A stretch of DNA of 64,000 nt from Jeotgalibacillus proteolyticus (GCF_002926065.1 NZ_PREZ01000001.1:558001-622000), one strand, 5' to 3'. Counted from the stretch's first letter, positions 45,901 through 53,995 are shown. Translations and numbers: made by a program. Notes: generated from the sequence alone by a model not told the origin.

Positions 45901-46401
45901 ATCACGATAAATAGTCTCCAGGTCACTGAGCTTGTCCACCAGGGATTTTGGAGCATTCATAGAGCTTAAATCTGCCGCCTGCTGTGTTAAATCCTCCGGC
46001 TGAATGCAATACCTTCTGAATTCAGTAATCATGGATTCTACATGCTGTATAAACCCGTGCTTAGTGGCAGCACGTCCAAATAATTTTAACTGTTCCTTCT
46101 GTTCGTTTATAATTTTTCGGATAAGCATGGTAATGCCGGTCTGGTTGACATGCTGTCTTGCAGATCCACCAGTTTCCTGTAACACCCGCCAGGCAAGGCG
46201 TGTGAAGCTGAAAACCTGCGCTCTGATCATTCCTCCTGCCTGCGAGGCCAGACTGTATTCTGACTGGAACGTCATTTGTTCTGGAACCAGCAGGACGATT
46301 GGTTTGCCATCAGGCTCTTTTTTAAGCTTTTGCAGCACATCCTCCATCATTGCAGATGTTTTTCCTGAGCCTGAGCGACCCACTTTTATGGTTACACTCA
46401 C
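42922..46401 (-). CDS. addB: ATP-dependent helicase/nuclease subunit B (AddB)
   Basis: This 1159-aa protein recognises Chi and carries a second nuclease. It has N-terminal Walker A VGRSGSGKTSAMMED, inactive helicase core, and C-terminal nuclease around YLRVIDYKSSARDLDF. A CPFC-like cluster CQFCSYRSVC plus an upstream Cys (NSCAFSHF) should bind the Fe-S cluster. The GTG at 46401 follows AAAGGAGGG and is preferred over an upstream in-frame start 8 codons earlier. addB and addA are coupled. The sbcDC genes that follow addA in B. subtilis are absent here. Confidence 0.94.
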   Translation of the reverse strand: MSVTIKVGRSGSGKTSAMMEDVLQKLKKEPDGKPIVLLVPEQMTFQSEYSLASQAGGMIRAQVFSFTRLAWRVLQETGGSARQHVNQTGITMLIRKIINEQKEQLKLFGRAATKHGFIQHVESMITEFRRYCIQPEDLTQQAADLSSMNAPKSLVDKLSDLETIYRDFDQLLAGKYIDAEDYFKLLAANIAGSSWVKEADIYIDGFHSFTPQEYLVLSELMTNGKNVTVALTMDEPGTSAALFRQTNETFLKIKEIAQQKNIKVKVDHEHGRNRFESESLTFLESSFEQRNMSYNKESSLYITEAANRRAEVEGIAREIRKLARSEGFRYKDMAMLMRNGHAYHELIEPIFYDYEIPYFIDEKRTMLNHPLVEFIRSTLEMIVKNWRYDSVFRAVKTELFYPDVTRVYKIRRQMDRLENYTLAHGIQGDRWIKQEYFHYRRFRGLDFVDAPQTDHEQEIESDLNEARSIIVEPMKKFHRRLNRNKTARGKSQALYQFLEELSVPEKLEQFAVMAEERGDLLRAREHDQAWNAVIDLLDQLVEMLGDENMTTAEFADLLETGLEALEFSLVPPSVDHVIIADLDKSRLPSIKAAFVLGVNDGVLPSRMQDDGVLAEEDRDWLERSGLNLAPNAKTRLLDEEFMAYRAFTSSSQRLYVSYPIADEEGKSLLASPYINRLKEVIPSFKGSFTLNDPIELAADKQLEYICHPEATISYLTTQLQQLKRNYPMADHWWDVYNFYAGDLLWKDSSRRILSSLFYRNTTKPLSADTTKELYGSSILASVSRMEKLNSCAFSHFASHGLKLQERSVFKLEAPNIGELFHAALKWISEQLIVRKLDWKKVTRELCQTLAKEAVEHLAPRLQHQILLSSSRYQHIAKKLEGVIGQASYIISEHARSSGFVPIGVEVGFGPRQELPPLEFELTNGATMQLQGRIDRVDTASIDEKVYLRVIDYKSSARDLDFTEIYYGLSLQMLTYLDIALSNSKQLVKAEADPAGILYFHLHNPLIKSKKRLSLDEIEEELLKQYKMKGLVLGDEEAVRLMDQTLEQGQSSIISAGLKKDGSLRSDSKSASKGQFQAMRQHTRKLFQQSGDRIMSGDVNIDPYEFKKRTPCQFCSYRSVCQFDQALEDNQYRKLQPKKPEDLLLSMREEEWQLDTGKTK

Positions 46402-46475
46402 CAATAACCCTCCTTTGCCATTCAAACTACCTTCATCATACCATAAACGAAAACATACGTTCTAGCTCCAGCTTT

Positions 46476-47021
46476 TTATAAAGGATAATCGTTGTCATTT
46501 TGCCATTCTGACCGCAATAGTCCGTATAAAAGCATATCGTATTTTTTACCGTTTCGTTCAATAAACTCCCTGTGGGCGCCTTCTTTTACAAACCCTAGTG
46601 CTGCGTATAAACGAATAGCTGATTCATTATAAGAAAACACTGTCAGTTGCAGACGGTGCAAATTCAACTCTAAAAAAGCATAGCGGATACAGCATTCCAT
46701 CGCTTCTTTCCCATACCCTTTTCCCCACTCCGCTGATTCTCCGATGGCAATTGAGACCCAGGCGTTGCGATGATTCCACAGAATCCCATCAATTTCAACA
46801 AAGCCAATAAGGGCATTAGTATCATTTAACCGGATGCCAAAGCGCCGAGCAGCGTCATCCTTCTCCAGCCACCATTTCTTCAATTCTTCAGCAGTACGGA
46901 AACGGTAGGGCGAAGCATCCAGTCGTCTCACTAGCGATTCATGCCAGTACCAGCCGGCTATTTTCTCAAATTCATCCTCTAATACAGGGCCAAGCTTTAT
47001 ATTCTCATTCTCCAGCAGCAT
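46476..47021 (-). CDS. GNAT-family N-acetyltransferase
   Basis: This 181-aa acetyltransferase of the RimJ/RimL type has the acetyl-CoA binding segment ESAEWGKGYGKEAMECCIRY (residues about 98-117) and the NESAIRLYAALGFVKEG signature. The ATG at 47021 with AGGAGGGG is chosen over seven further N-terminal codons. A ribosomal protein, small amine or antibiotic could be acetylated; the substrate is unknown. It lies between addB and sip on the same strand, 75 bp from addB. Confidence 0.85.
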   Translation of the reverse strand: MLLENENIKLGPVLEDEFEKIAGWYWHESLVRRLDASPYRFRTAEELKKWWLEKDDAARRFGIRLNDTNALIGFVEIDGILWNHRNAWVSIAIGESAEWGKGYGKEAMECCIRYAFLELNLHRLQLTVFSYNESAIRLYAALGFVKEGAHREFIERNGKKYDMLLYGLLRSEWQNDNDYPL

Positions 47022-47082
47022 ACCCAATCCCCTCCTACTCATACTATTCTAGAAAAAATCTCCTGCCCCTGCAGCTATAAAC

Positions 47083-47111
47083 AAAAAAGACCGGTCTGTA
47101 CGACCCGTCTT
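47083..47111 (-). terminator. Terminator of the signal peptidase gene
   Basis: On the minus strand AAGACGGGTC / GACCGGTCTT (one mismatch) is followed by TTTTTTG, immediately behind the sip stop. Confidence 0.75.
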
Positions 47112-47115
47112 CCGG

Positions 47116-47673
47116 TTACTCCTTAAACGTTATATTCATCTCATTTAACGGCCAGTAGCGAAGGTTTACTTTCCCTACTACTGAATCCTGTTCTACAAAA
47201 CCAAAAATCCGGCTGTCGAGACTTTCTTTCCGGTTGTCTCCAAGTACAAAAATCATTCCTTCAGGAACTTCGTTTTCCCCAGTGATATCCTCAAGAGTAA
47301 AGTCCCCTGTTAGACGCTCACCTGTTTCGTTTTCCCGAAATTCACTAAGGTAGGGTTCTTCATAATATTCTCCATTTATATAAAGCTGATCATCAACGTA
47401 TTCAACTTCATCACCGGGCAGGCCAATCACCCGTTTGACATAATCTTCTGTCTCACTTGCGTGGAAGACGATAACATCAAAGCGCTCAAGCTCTCCAATT
47501 TGGTAGCCGATTTTATTTACAACAAGCTTATTTCCATCCTCAAGAGTAGGCTGCATTGACACGCCTTCTACCACATAATTTGAAAATAAGAAGATTCTTA
47601 CTACCAAAACGATCACGATCCCGACCGCTAGTGCTTTGATCCATTCGAAGCCTTCTTTTTTCCATGATTCCAT
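47116..47673 (-). CDS. Type I signal peptidase (SipV/SipS-like)
   Basis: This 185-aa membrane protease removes signal peptides from exported proteins. One N-terminal helix (about 12-30) is followed by catalytic Ser39 in VEGVSMQPTL, Lys80 in YVKRVIGLPGDE, and box E LGDNRKESLDSR. As in B. subtilis (yhjE-sipV) it follows a TVP38-type gene, here with its start inside that gene's 3' end (46-bp overlap). The neighbourhood favours SipV as the counterpart, but sequence alone cannot separate Sip paralogues. Confidence 0.92.
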   Translation of the reverse strand: MESWKKEGFEWIKALAVGIVIVLVVRIFLFSNYVVEGVSMQPTLEDGNKLVVNKIGYQIGELERFDVIVFHASETEDYVKRVIGLPGDEVEYVDDQLYINGEYYEEPYLSEFRENETGERLTGDFTLEDITGENEVPEGMIFVLGDNRKESLDSRIFGFVEQDSVVGKVNLRYWPLNEMNITFKE

Positions 47674-48341
47674 CTATTCTCCAACCTTTCAAACTTTACG
47701 GATGTATCGTTACTATTCTGCTTTTCATGAACGATGTTATCCCGTTCCATTTTTTTATTTATTCTTGCTTCTACTCTTTTCCCTACAATCCATAGGATGA
47801 CAATGACACCAAGGACGATGCCGGTTTTCACAGGCTCCCTTATAAGTGAAACAAGATCAGCGCCAATAAATGAAATAGTAGAAATCATAACCAGCTTACC
47901 TGTAACGACTGCCAGCATATACTGGAATATACTAATTCTTGACAGCCCTGCTACTACATTCACTACAGCAGATGGCGTAAATGGAAAACATAATAAGAGA
48001 AACAGCGGTCCAAAACCGTGGCGCTCTACCCATTTTGTCAATTTATTAATTTGCTTTTGATTTCGTAAGAATGCCAAAAAGCGCTTGTCGCCAAATCGCC
48101 TGATAAGCAGGAAGACAAGCAGCGCACCTACTGTAGCTCCTACCCATGAAAGCAGTATGCCTAAAAATAATCCATACGCGTTGGCATTAGCGACAACAAA
48201 AACAACCAATGGCAAAAAAGGAAGAAATGCTTCTAAAATAGGTAATAGGATTCCCAGCAAAGGTCCAAACGATCGGTACTCTCCAATAATCTCCCGAAGA
48301 TTCTCAACCGTGAGCCATGCTTCAACAGTTTCAAGCGCCAT
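47628..48341 (-). CDS. yhjE: TVP38/TMEM64-family membrane protein (YhjE-like)
   Basis: This 237-aa protein of the DedA/SNARE-associated superfamily has an N-terminal re-entrant region, GATVGALLVFLLIRRFG and FPFTPSAVVNVVAGLSRIS (VTT signature), about five helices, and a charged C-terminal tail longer than in B. subtilis. Relatives are implicated in lipid scrambling. The ATG at 48341 follows GAGGAG at 7 nt, so a 14-codon upstream extension is rejected. It is followed by the overlapping sip gene. Confidence 0.85.
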   Translation of the reverse strand: MALETVEAWLTVENLREIIGEYRSFGPLLGILLPILEAFLPFLPLVVFVVANANAYGLFLGILLSWVGATVGALLVFLLIRRFGDKRFLAFLRNQKQINKLTKWVERHGFGPLFLLLCFPFTPSAVVNVVAGLSRISIFQYMLAVVTGKLVMISTISFIGADLVSLIREPVKTGIVLGVIVILWIVGKRVEARINKKMERDNIVHEKQNSNDTSVKFERLENRWNHGKKKASNGSKH

Positions 48342-48454
48342 GTGAATGCTCCTCAATTTAAAGTCACCATCAGCGAAAGCCATACTTTAGTATAGCATAT
48401 TTTCTTTTATTACTATCTTTGGTGTGTCTTCATTTTTCCCTCTTTTCTCTCCAA

Positions 48455-48490
48455 ATAAACAACGGGCTGTACCTAATTCGTACAGCCCGT
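48455..48490 (-). terminator. Terminator of the S9 peptidase gene
   Basis: On the minus strand ACGGGCTGTAC / GTACAGCCCGT is an 11-bp perfect stem, followed by TGTTTATTT. Confidence 0.82.
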
Positions 48491-48500
48491 CCATTTACTT

Positions 48501-50489
48501 CTATAAGTATTCAGCGAACCATCCGGTTAAATAGTTTAAGCGTTCTAGACGCAAATTCGGCTTTCCGGTTCTGGATAAATTATGGTCAGACTCTGGAAAA
48601 CGAACAAGCTTTGCTGTTTTTTCCTTTCTTTTAAGTGCGATGTACAGCTGTTCAGCCTGTTCAATAGGACAGCGATAGTCTTTTTCACTGTGCATAATTA
48701 ACAGGGGGGTGTTTATTTGATTAATATATGCCAGCGGAGAGTGCTTCCAAAGTGTATCGATATCATTTAAATCAGCCTGGATCTGCCATTCACTGAAATA
48801 GTAGCCGATATCACTTACACCGTAAAAGCTTATCCAGTTACTGATAGAACGCTGGGTAACTGCTGCCTTAAAGCGGTCAGTATGACCCACAATCCAATTT
48901 GTCATAAAGCCCCCATAGCTTCCCCCTGTTACTCCGAGGCGCTCCTGGTCGATAAATCCGTATTCTTCAAGCACGTAATCTACTGCTGCCATCAAATCAT
49001 TGTAATCGTTGCCTCCATAATCCCCTCTTACAGCATCTACAAATTTTTGGCCATAGCCATGGCTTCCTCTTGGGTTTACATACAAAACGGCATACCCTTG
49101 AGCCGCAAGCACCTGCATTTCATGAAAGAAGGTATTGGCATACATAGCATGAGGCCCCCCGTGAATATTAAGAACGAGCGGATACTTTTCTCCTTCTCTA
49201 TATCCAGCCGGCTTCATAAACCAGCCATGAACCTCCCAGTCACCTGCACTTTTAAATCTGATCTGTTCCGGTTCCACTGCCTCTACTTCCTCAAGCCAGC
49301 TTTTATTTGTTTCGGTAAGCTGGGTATTCTTCCCTGATGGAATGTGAAGAAGATGAAGCTCCCCGGGACTGACAGCAGTACTTATGGCAGCGATTACCTG
49401 CTGAGAAGGACCATGAACGTCAAAGCCGTACACATGGTGGCTTCCGCTAAGTGCCGGATATACTTCGCCATTTATTGAACCAAAATAAAGCGAGACACTC
49501 CCCTGGTCGCTAATGACAAAATAAAAGCTTTCATTATCACTCCATACGACGCTTTGGACCCCGGCACCCTGCTGAATATCCCCAACAGAAAAGTCACCAA
49601 CCGGTGCATCAATTCCCTCAGTAATGCACTGCTGGGTTTGAGTAGTTGAATCATAAACCCATAGCTTTGCATGAGAAGCATTTTCGTAGGTCCGATCACT
49701 TGCTGTGTAAGCGACTTTTTCCCCGTCCGGTGACCATGCCGCCCCTCCTAGATAGCCTTCCTTTGTTTTAATCTTTTCTCTTGTTCCGTTTTTTAAGCTG
49801 TAAATATAAAGCTCATTATTAAAGGAAAAATCCTTATTCTCCGCTTCATTATTTGTTGAATAAGCCAATTTTTCACCATCAGGTGACCAATCAAACAGCG
49901 TGTAGCTATTTTCTCCGCTTGTCACCTGAACCAATTCGTCTGTTTCTATATTTATAATAGCAATATGCTGCTCTTTGCCTTCTAACAATCCGGCTCCATC
50001 TGCTTTATATTTCATCGTGACCGTTTCAAAAGGAGTGAGTTCGTCTTGTGCCTCCTCCTTTTTTTCTTCTTCTGCTTTTGGAATGGTTTCATCTTTTTTT
50101 AATGAAACCGAAAAGGCAAGCTTAGTTCCGCATGGGGACCAGACCGGATTTCCCGCTCCATGCTCTGTATCAGTAATCTGCCTTGCTTCCCCTCCTGTTT
50201 TTGACAGAATGTAAAGCTGGTTTTTTCCGCTTCTGTTAGACACAAAAGCTACTTTTTTCCCATTAGGAGACCATCTTGGCGAGGAAACCTTTTTATCCCC
50301 AAATGTCCATTGAGTTATTTCGCCGCTATTACTATCCACATGAAAAAGATTTGAGGCGTATGTATGACTTTTCGGGTTTATATGAGTTTTCACAAAAATG
50401 ACTTCATCCCCTTGAGGTGACCATCTTGGATCTGTAACGGAATGAATTGAATATAAATCCTCCACTGTTATTTTACGCTTCTCTGCCAA
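48501..50489 (-). CDS. S9-family acylaminoacyl-peptidase (YuxL-like)
   Basis: This 662-aa serine peptidase has an N-terminal seven-bladed beta-propeller with repeated PRWSPQG/NGKKVAF and PVWSPCGTKLAF blocks. The C-terminal alpha/beta hydrolase domain (about 410-662) has LNIHGGPHAMY, nucleophile GVTGGSYGGFM, acid in MHSEKDYRCPIEQ, and His in FPESDHNLSR. It degrades short blocked or unblocked peptides in the cytosol; no signal peptide. The TTG start has GGAGGGG at 7 nt. It lies alone between the yhjE and yhjD genes. Confidence 0.9.
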   Translation of the reverse strand: MAEKRKITVEDLYSIHSVTDPRWSPQGDEVIFVKTHINPKSHTYASNLFHVDSNSGEITQWTFGDKKVSSPRWSPNGKKVAFVSNRSGKNQLYILSKTGGEARQITDTEHGAGNPVWSPCGTKLAFSVSLKKDETIPKAEEEKKEEAQDELTPFETVTMKYKADGAGLLEGKEQHIAIINIETDELVQVTSGENSYTLFDWSPDGEKLAYSTNNEAENKDFSFNNELYIYSLKNGTREKIKTKEGYLGGAAWSPDGEKVAYTASDRTYENASHAKLWVYDSTTQTQQCITEGIDAPVGDFSVGDIQQGAGVQSVVWSDNESFYFVISDQGSVSLYFGSINGEVYPALSGSHHVYGFDVHGPSQQVIAAISTAVSPGELHLLHIPSGKNTQLTETNKSWLEEVEAVEPEQIRFKSAGDWEVHGWFMKPAGYREGEKYPLVLNIHGGPHAMYANTFFHEMQVLAAQGYAVLYVNPRGSHGYGQKFVDAVRGDYGGNDYNDLMAAVDYVLEEYGFIDQERLGVTGGSYGGFMTNWIVGHTDRFKAAVTQRSISNWISFYGVSDIGYYFSEWQIQADLNDIDTLWKHSPLAYINQINTPLLIMHSEKDYRCPIEQAEQLYIALKRKEKTAKLVRFPESDHNLSRTGKPNLRLERLNYLTGWFAEYL

Positions 50490-50676
50490 CTAAAACCCCT
50501 CCAACTAAAGTACAGTTTATTTCGGCTATCAAAATAACCAACTTGTTCTATTATCAGATTTTTTTGTGAATAATGCAAATAGAAATGGTGCAGTGTGAAA
50601 AAAATACCTGTTGTAAGTTCTGCTATTCTGTGTAGAATAATATACAAGAACATATGTTCTTTTGGAGGCGGTTATA

Positions 50677-51087
50677 ATGACGAAAATTCCGGCAGAAGAC
50701 CGAGATAAGCTCGAAAACGCTTTTTATCTGCCCATGCTTTTGACGGTATTGGAAAGAGATCGTCTTATTATAGAAAAAAGTCCCTTTAAGCTTAAAAAAC
50801 CTTATCTGGAATTGATTGAAGAAACAATGAAAGCCGTTCAACGCGATCTTTCGGCTATAAAGCGCTATATGAGGGAAAGAGGATTGAAGGTAGTCAAACT
50901 GGACTCAGATGAAGCTTTTACACTTTATTTATTCGTCTACAATGGCTATGAAGAAAAGCATAATTACTTTAACCCCAGATTACGCAACCATGCAGAAAAT
51001 TTACTTCGGTTTTATCTTATGGATAGGTTAAAGGCGAAAAGTTATGAGCAGCAGGCTCCTCCTTCCGCCGGTTTAACTTTTCCTTAA
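50677..51087 (+). CDS. yhjD: YhjD-like conserved protein
   Basis: This 136-aa soluble, mostly helical protein of unknown function resembles B. subtilis YhjD as I recall it: IPAEDRDKLENAFYLPMLLT, SPFKLKKPYLELIEETM and the end segment EEKHNYFNPRLRNHAENLL. GGAGG at 50664-50668 is 8 nt before the ATG at 50677; the TTG at 50662 lies inside it. It is convergent with comK. The comK-yhjD-yhjE-sip neighbourhood supports the name. Confidence 0.75.
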   Translation: MTKIPAEDRDKLENAFYLPMLLTVLERDRLIIEKSPFKLKKPYLELIEETMKAVQRDLSAIKRYMRERGLKVVKLDSDEAFTLYLFVYNGYEEKHNYFNPRLRNHAENLLRFYLMDRLKAKSYEQQAPPSAGLTFP

Positions 51088-51093
51088 TAGAAA

Positions 51094-51687
51094 TTATTTC
51101 TGCTCTCGTTCGATCCGGCTCAAATATTCAAGAAACATTAACCTGTTCGCCTGGCGTTCTACTGTGTAGGCAGGCTCTGTTTTCTCTCTGATTTCATCAA
51201 AATTAAATTGCGTTCTGCAAAACAGATGAGAAGCTTTTAAATATTGCTGGATAAATGACTGTTTTGAAAGAGGCAAAACGATTTCTATATTTCCAGAGAG
51301 CGTCACAAGTGTCTGATCCTTTTCAAAAGATTCGTATCCTCTAAGATGCTGAAGGGAAAGCCAGCGGTTGTGTGGGTTTGTATCGGAATGAGTGGAAAAA
51401 AAATAAACGCCTGTAACGGGGTCAATAACAATAGGTGGCTTGTGGCGAATATTTGTTAATGTTTTTGTTGAAAATTTTCTGCCCTCATACGAAGAGAGAA
51501 AATAAAGACAGGAATACTGAATAATTTCCTGAGGTGAATGCTCCGCAACAAAGGGGCTGACATCCTTTTCGTAGATTTTAGTCTTTTTTACGTGCCCATC
51601 CATATAAGGCTCTAATAACATTGTTTGAGAGCTGACAATATAAGGGGCATTTGTTTCAGATGAATACATATGAGCTGCATTTTCCAT
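51094..51687 (-). CDS. comK: Competence transcription factor ComK
   Basis: This 197-aa master activator of competence binds AT-rich AAAAN5TTTT boxes as a tetramer. Clear ComK segments are YLSSYEGRKFSTKTLTNIRH-like text at residues about 62-81, KPPIVIDPVTGVYFFSTHSD, and HNRWLSLQHL; length agrees with the family. AAGGAG lies 7-8 nt before the ATG. The upstream 200 bp (51688-51890) is very AT-rich with A- and T-tracts, but I could not find a textbook ComK box pair. A gene for an IDEAL-domain protein is divergent. Confidence 0.93.
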   Translation of the reverse strand: MENAAHMYSSETNAPYIVSSQTMLLEPYMDGHVKKTKIYEKDVSPFVAEHSPQEIIQYSCLYFLSSYEGRKFSTKTLTNIRHKPPIVIDPVTGVYFFSTHSDTNPHNRWLSLQHLRGYESFEKDQTLVTLSGNIEIVLPLSKQSFIQQYLKASHLFCRTQFNFDEIREKTEPAYTVERQANRLMFLEYLSRIEREQK

Positions 51688-51895
51688 TAAATCACTCCTT
51701 TATGTGAATATGGAACTATATTACACAATAAGTCGACATTTGTATATAAAAAATGACAGAATTTTTAAATAAAAATGTTTTATCTAAATAGAAAAAAATG
51801 GCTGTAATTTCGTAAATTTTAAAAGAATAAAAACTAATGGTTGAAATTAGTCTGATTATTCACTATAATGAAAAAAAGTAGCAGAGGTGATGAAG

Positions 51896-52135
51896 ATGGA
51901 AAATAACAAATCGTTCGCAGAGTTCATGAATGAGTCAACCGTCCCTCAAAAACAATCAAGCGAAATGACAATGATGGAGATCTACGTTGACATGGTTCTC
52001 AACGAAATACTGATCAAACATCGTAAGGAACAGCTTTTAACGGCAATAAATGAGGCGCTGGATCAAAAAGATCGGGAAGCGTTCATGAGTTATTCAGCCG
52101 AATTAAATACACTAGAGGACACCCACGGTGTGTAA
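51896..52135 (+). CDS. IDEAL-domain protein (YhzC-like)
   Basis: This 79-aa acidic protein consists of a 20-residue polar lead and an IDEAL domain with EIYVDMVLNEILIKHRKEQL followed by LTAINEALDQKDREAFMSYS. These domains occur in small Firmicute proteins; YhzC beside comK in B. subtilis is the presumed equivalent. AGGTGA is 5 nt before the ATG at 51896. Upstream GTG/ATG codons overlap the ribosome site. It is divergent from comK, so a role near competence is possible but unproven. Confidence 0.7.
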   Translation: MENNKSFAEFMNESTVPQKQSSEMTMMEIYVDMVLNEILIKHRKEQLLTAINEALDQKDREAFMSYSAELNTLEDTHGV

Positions 52136-52142
52136 AGAGTAA

Positions 52143-52182
52143 CCCCCTTGCCTTTCCAAACTAGAGTTAAAAGGCAAGGGGT
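52143..52182 (+). terminator. Hairpin behind the IDEAL-domain gene
   Basis: CCCCTTGCCTTT / AAAGGCAAGGGG is a 12-bp perfect stem 8 bp after the stop, followed by TTCAATATTT. The T-run is interrupted. Confidence 0.65.
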
Positions 52183-52247
52183 TCAATATTTCCATTAAGG
52201 TCAACAAATCGTCATGTATTTGGGGTGGCATAACCTGCTTGTATCAG

Positions 52248-52271
52248 GAATAATAGAAGTATCTATTATTC
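52248..52271. promoter_or_regulatory. Perfect dyad upstream of a small membrane-protein gene
   Basis: GAATAATAGA-AGTA-TCTATTATTC is a perfect 10-bp inverted repeat ending 21 bp before the start codon of the gene at 52293, just ahead of its ribosome site. With no T-run it is more likely an operator or an mRNA 5' hairpin than a terminator. Confidence 0.5.
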
Positions 52272-52292
52272 TAATGCAAGGGGCTTAGTAAA

Positions 52293-52655
52293 TTGAATAA
52301 CTATGAGTTAAACGGTACTTTTTTAGCAGCAATGGAATGGGGCTTTGTGGCGGCTGTTGCAGTAGTCATTATATTTACCTTATTGTCCATTAAGCACGCA
52401 CCAAAGCTGAAAAGCGGCTTTATATGGCTGGCAGTTCATTTATTGTTTATGATTGGCGCTCACCTATTATTTTGGATGGGGCTTGGCAATCAGTCCGATT
52501 CACTGACACCTATTGATAATGCAGTCGATCAGATTCACTTTTTAATGGGTGTGGCAGGTTTGATGTGGATGATGGGCATGCTGTGTCTGGTTTTAAGTAT
52601 ACAGGTGATAAAAGATACAGTTAGTAAAACAGCTAAAAAGAGCGAAGCGGGCTAA
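52293..52655 (+). CDS. Unrecognised small membrane protein
   Basis: This 120-aa protein has three or four predicted helices (residues about 15-33, 42-62, 78-104) joined by short basic loops; the Trp/Met-rich MGVAGLMWMMGMLCLVLSI stands out. I recognise no family. The start is TTG behind AAGGGG at about 9 nt. A perfect inverted repeat lies directly upstream. Its last four bases overlap the convergent DCC gene, so the two share their 3' ends. Confidence 0.6.
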   Translation: MNNYELNGTFLAAMEWGFVAAVAVVIIFTLLSIKHAPKLKSGFIWLAVHLLFMIGAHLLFWMGLGNQSDSLTPIDNAVDQIHFLMGVAGLMWMMGMLCLVLSIQVIKDTVSKTAKKSEAG

Positions 52656-53044
52656 TCCAACAGCCTTCTTCGCTCTTCTTTTGTGGGAAGGCTGCAATGT
52701 TCCTTCCGGCCAAACCAATGAAATCGGTTCCTTGCAATATAACTGTATACTAAATCACGGAGGGGCTTTGGAACAGCCAGCAGCAGCACCGCAAACCTGA
52801 CAGGCCCTGAAAGCTTTCCGCAAATTTTTAGAGCAGCAGTGGATTTACTCCATAACCGGTCATTTTCAAGCAGCAAAACCGAGTCCAGCATCGGATCTAC
52901 CTTATACGTTCTTCTGATTTTGCTGCCGATATCCCCCTGCAGCGAGGCAAATTTAAAAATTCCATCCGGATCTCTTTTCATAATAAATTGAACGCTCCAA
53001 TTACAGACGTGGCAGTCTCCATCAAATAAAATAAGTGCTGACAT
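52652..53044 (-). CDS. DCC-family thiol-disulfide oxidoreductase-like protein (DUF393)
   Basis: This 130-aa protein has the hallmark DGDCHVCN at residues 9-16 (Asp plus CxxC) and the W/F-rich middle of the DUF393/YuxK family. A thioredoxin-like redox role is proposed for the family from the CxxC; no substrate is known. A one-helix segment near residue 85 might touch the membrane. It follows the YihY gene by 22 bp on the same strand. Confidence 0.82.
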   Translation of the reverse strand: MSALILFDGDCHVCNWSVQFIMKRDPDGIFKFASLQGDIGSKIRRTYKVDPMLDSVLLLENDRLWSKSTAALKICGKLSGPVRFAVLLLAVPKPLRDLVYSYIARNRFHWFGRKEHCSLPTKEERRRLLD

Positions 53045-53066
53045 CCTCTTCCTCCTTTAACCGGCT

Positions 53067-53879
53067 TTAGCTTTGCCGGTCCTCCTTTGAATAAGCATTT
53101 AGCAGCCCGCCAAATAACAGAATAACTGCAGTAAGATAAAACCAGATTAATAATACGATGACAGAGCCCAGTTGACCATATAATAACGTATAATTCCCGT
53201 ATCCAACATAAAATGAAAACCCTTCAGAAATTAACTGCCATCCGATTGTAACAAATAATGCTCCCGGTATGACTGATTTCCAGGTCATCTGACGGCTAGG
53301 CAGATACCTGTAAAGCAGCCAGAAAAATACAAATAGAACAAGTGACCCAAGACCCCATCTGATCACTCCCCAATATTGAAGCCAATCTAAAGGAATCCAT
53401 ATAAACTTTTCAGCCCATCTCGTTATAAATTTTTCCACAATCGGAATAAGGATCGTTAACGGCAAAATAAAAATTAAGCCAATCGTTAAAAAGAAATCAC
53501 TAAACAGACCTTTAATAAAATTTTTCTTCCGCTTAATATGGTGTGCATCATTTAACGACCTTACAAGAGATTGAATCGCCATAGATGACAGCCAAAAAGC
53601 AGATAACGCACTGATTGACAGGACCTGACCCTGACCGGAATCAAGGATCGTTGTAAGATTAGATTCAATTAACCGATAGGTGCTTGGAGGTGCGTAAGGC
53701 TCAATGATTGCTATCAAATCGCCTGAATTAATAGGAAAAAAACTGGCGATTGACATGACCATAAATAAAAAAGGAAAGATGGATAACATAAAATAATAGG
53801 CAGTTTGTGCGGATTGGTCATAGTAGCCTTCCTTAAAAAACCTCTTAAGTGCATAAATAAATCGATCCAGTATAGCCAT
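53067..53879 (-). CDS. YihY/BrkB-family membrane protein
   Basis: This 270-aa integral membrane protein has six predicted helices. Family hallmarks are DQSAQTAYYFMLSIFPFLF near residues 21-39, a central SLNDAHHIKRKKNFI loop, RYLPSRQMTWKSVIPGALF and the closing YGQLGSVIVLLIWFYLTAVI. Formerly annotated as ribonuclease BN, the family's function is unknown; YfkH is a B. subtilis member. It is probably transcribed with the DCC gene. Confidence 0.85.
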   Translation of the reverse strand: MAILDRFIYALKRFFKEGYYDQSAQTAYYFMLSIFPFLFMVMSIASFFPINSGDLIAIIEPYAPPSTYRLIESNLTTILDSGQGQVLSISALSAFWLSSMAIQSLVRSLNDAHHIKRKKNFIKGLFSDFFLTIGLIFILPLTILIPIVEKFITRWAEKFIWIPLDWLQYWGVIRWGLGSLVLFVFFWLLYRYLPSRQMTWKSVIPGALFVTIGWQLISEGFSFYVGYGNYTLLYGQLGSVIVLLIWFYLTAVILLFGGLLNAYSKEDRQS

Positions 53880-53949
53880 TCGCAGTCCTTCTTCCCCTGC
53901 TAGATTTATACCCTGAATGTGTTTTCGTCAATCTTTCTATCCTAACCGA

Positions 53950-53995
53950 AAACGCTGCCCTCATTCTCGATCTGCTCGATCCTTTGGACAGCGTT
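53950..53995 (-). terminator. Weak terminator behind azlD
   Basis: On the minus strand AACGCTGTCC and GGGCAGCGTT pair (one mismatch) around a loop that can fold itself (GATCGAGCAGATC), followed by TTTTCGG. It lies about 75 bp behind azlD. Confidence 0.45.

Noticed and set aside
46004-46465. 153-codon plus frame opposite the addB start
   Set aside because: It lies antisense in addB, with a Cys-rich, low-quality composition; addB's GTG start and Walker A explain this region.
49472-49699. 75-codon second frame on the same strand inside the S9 peptidase gene
   Set aside because: The peptidase frame is intact with propeller and catalytic motifs, so this is not a frameshift piece.
51688-51890. 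ComK boxes (AAAAN5TTTT pairs) in the comK upstream region
   Set aside because: Several A- and T-tracts exist, but none keeps the 5-nt spacing within an AT-rich background, so no site was called.
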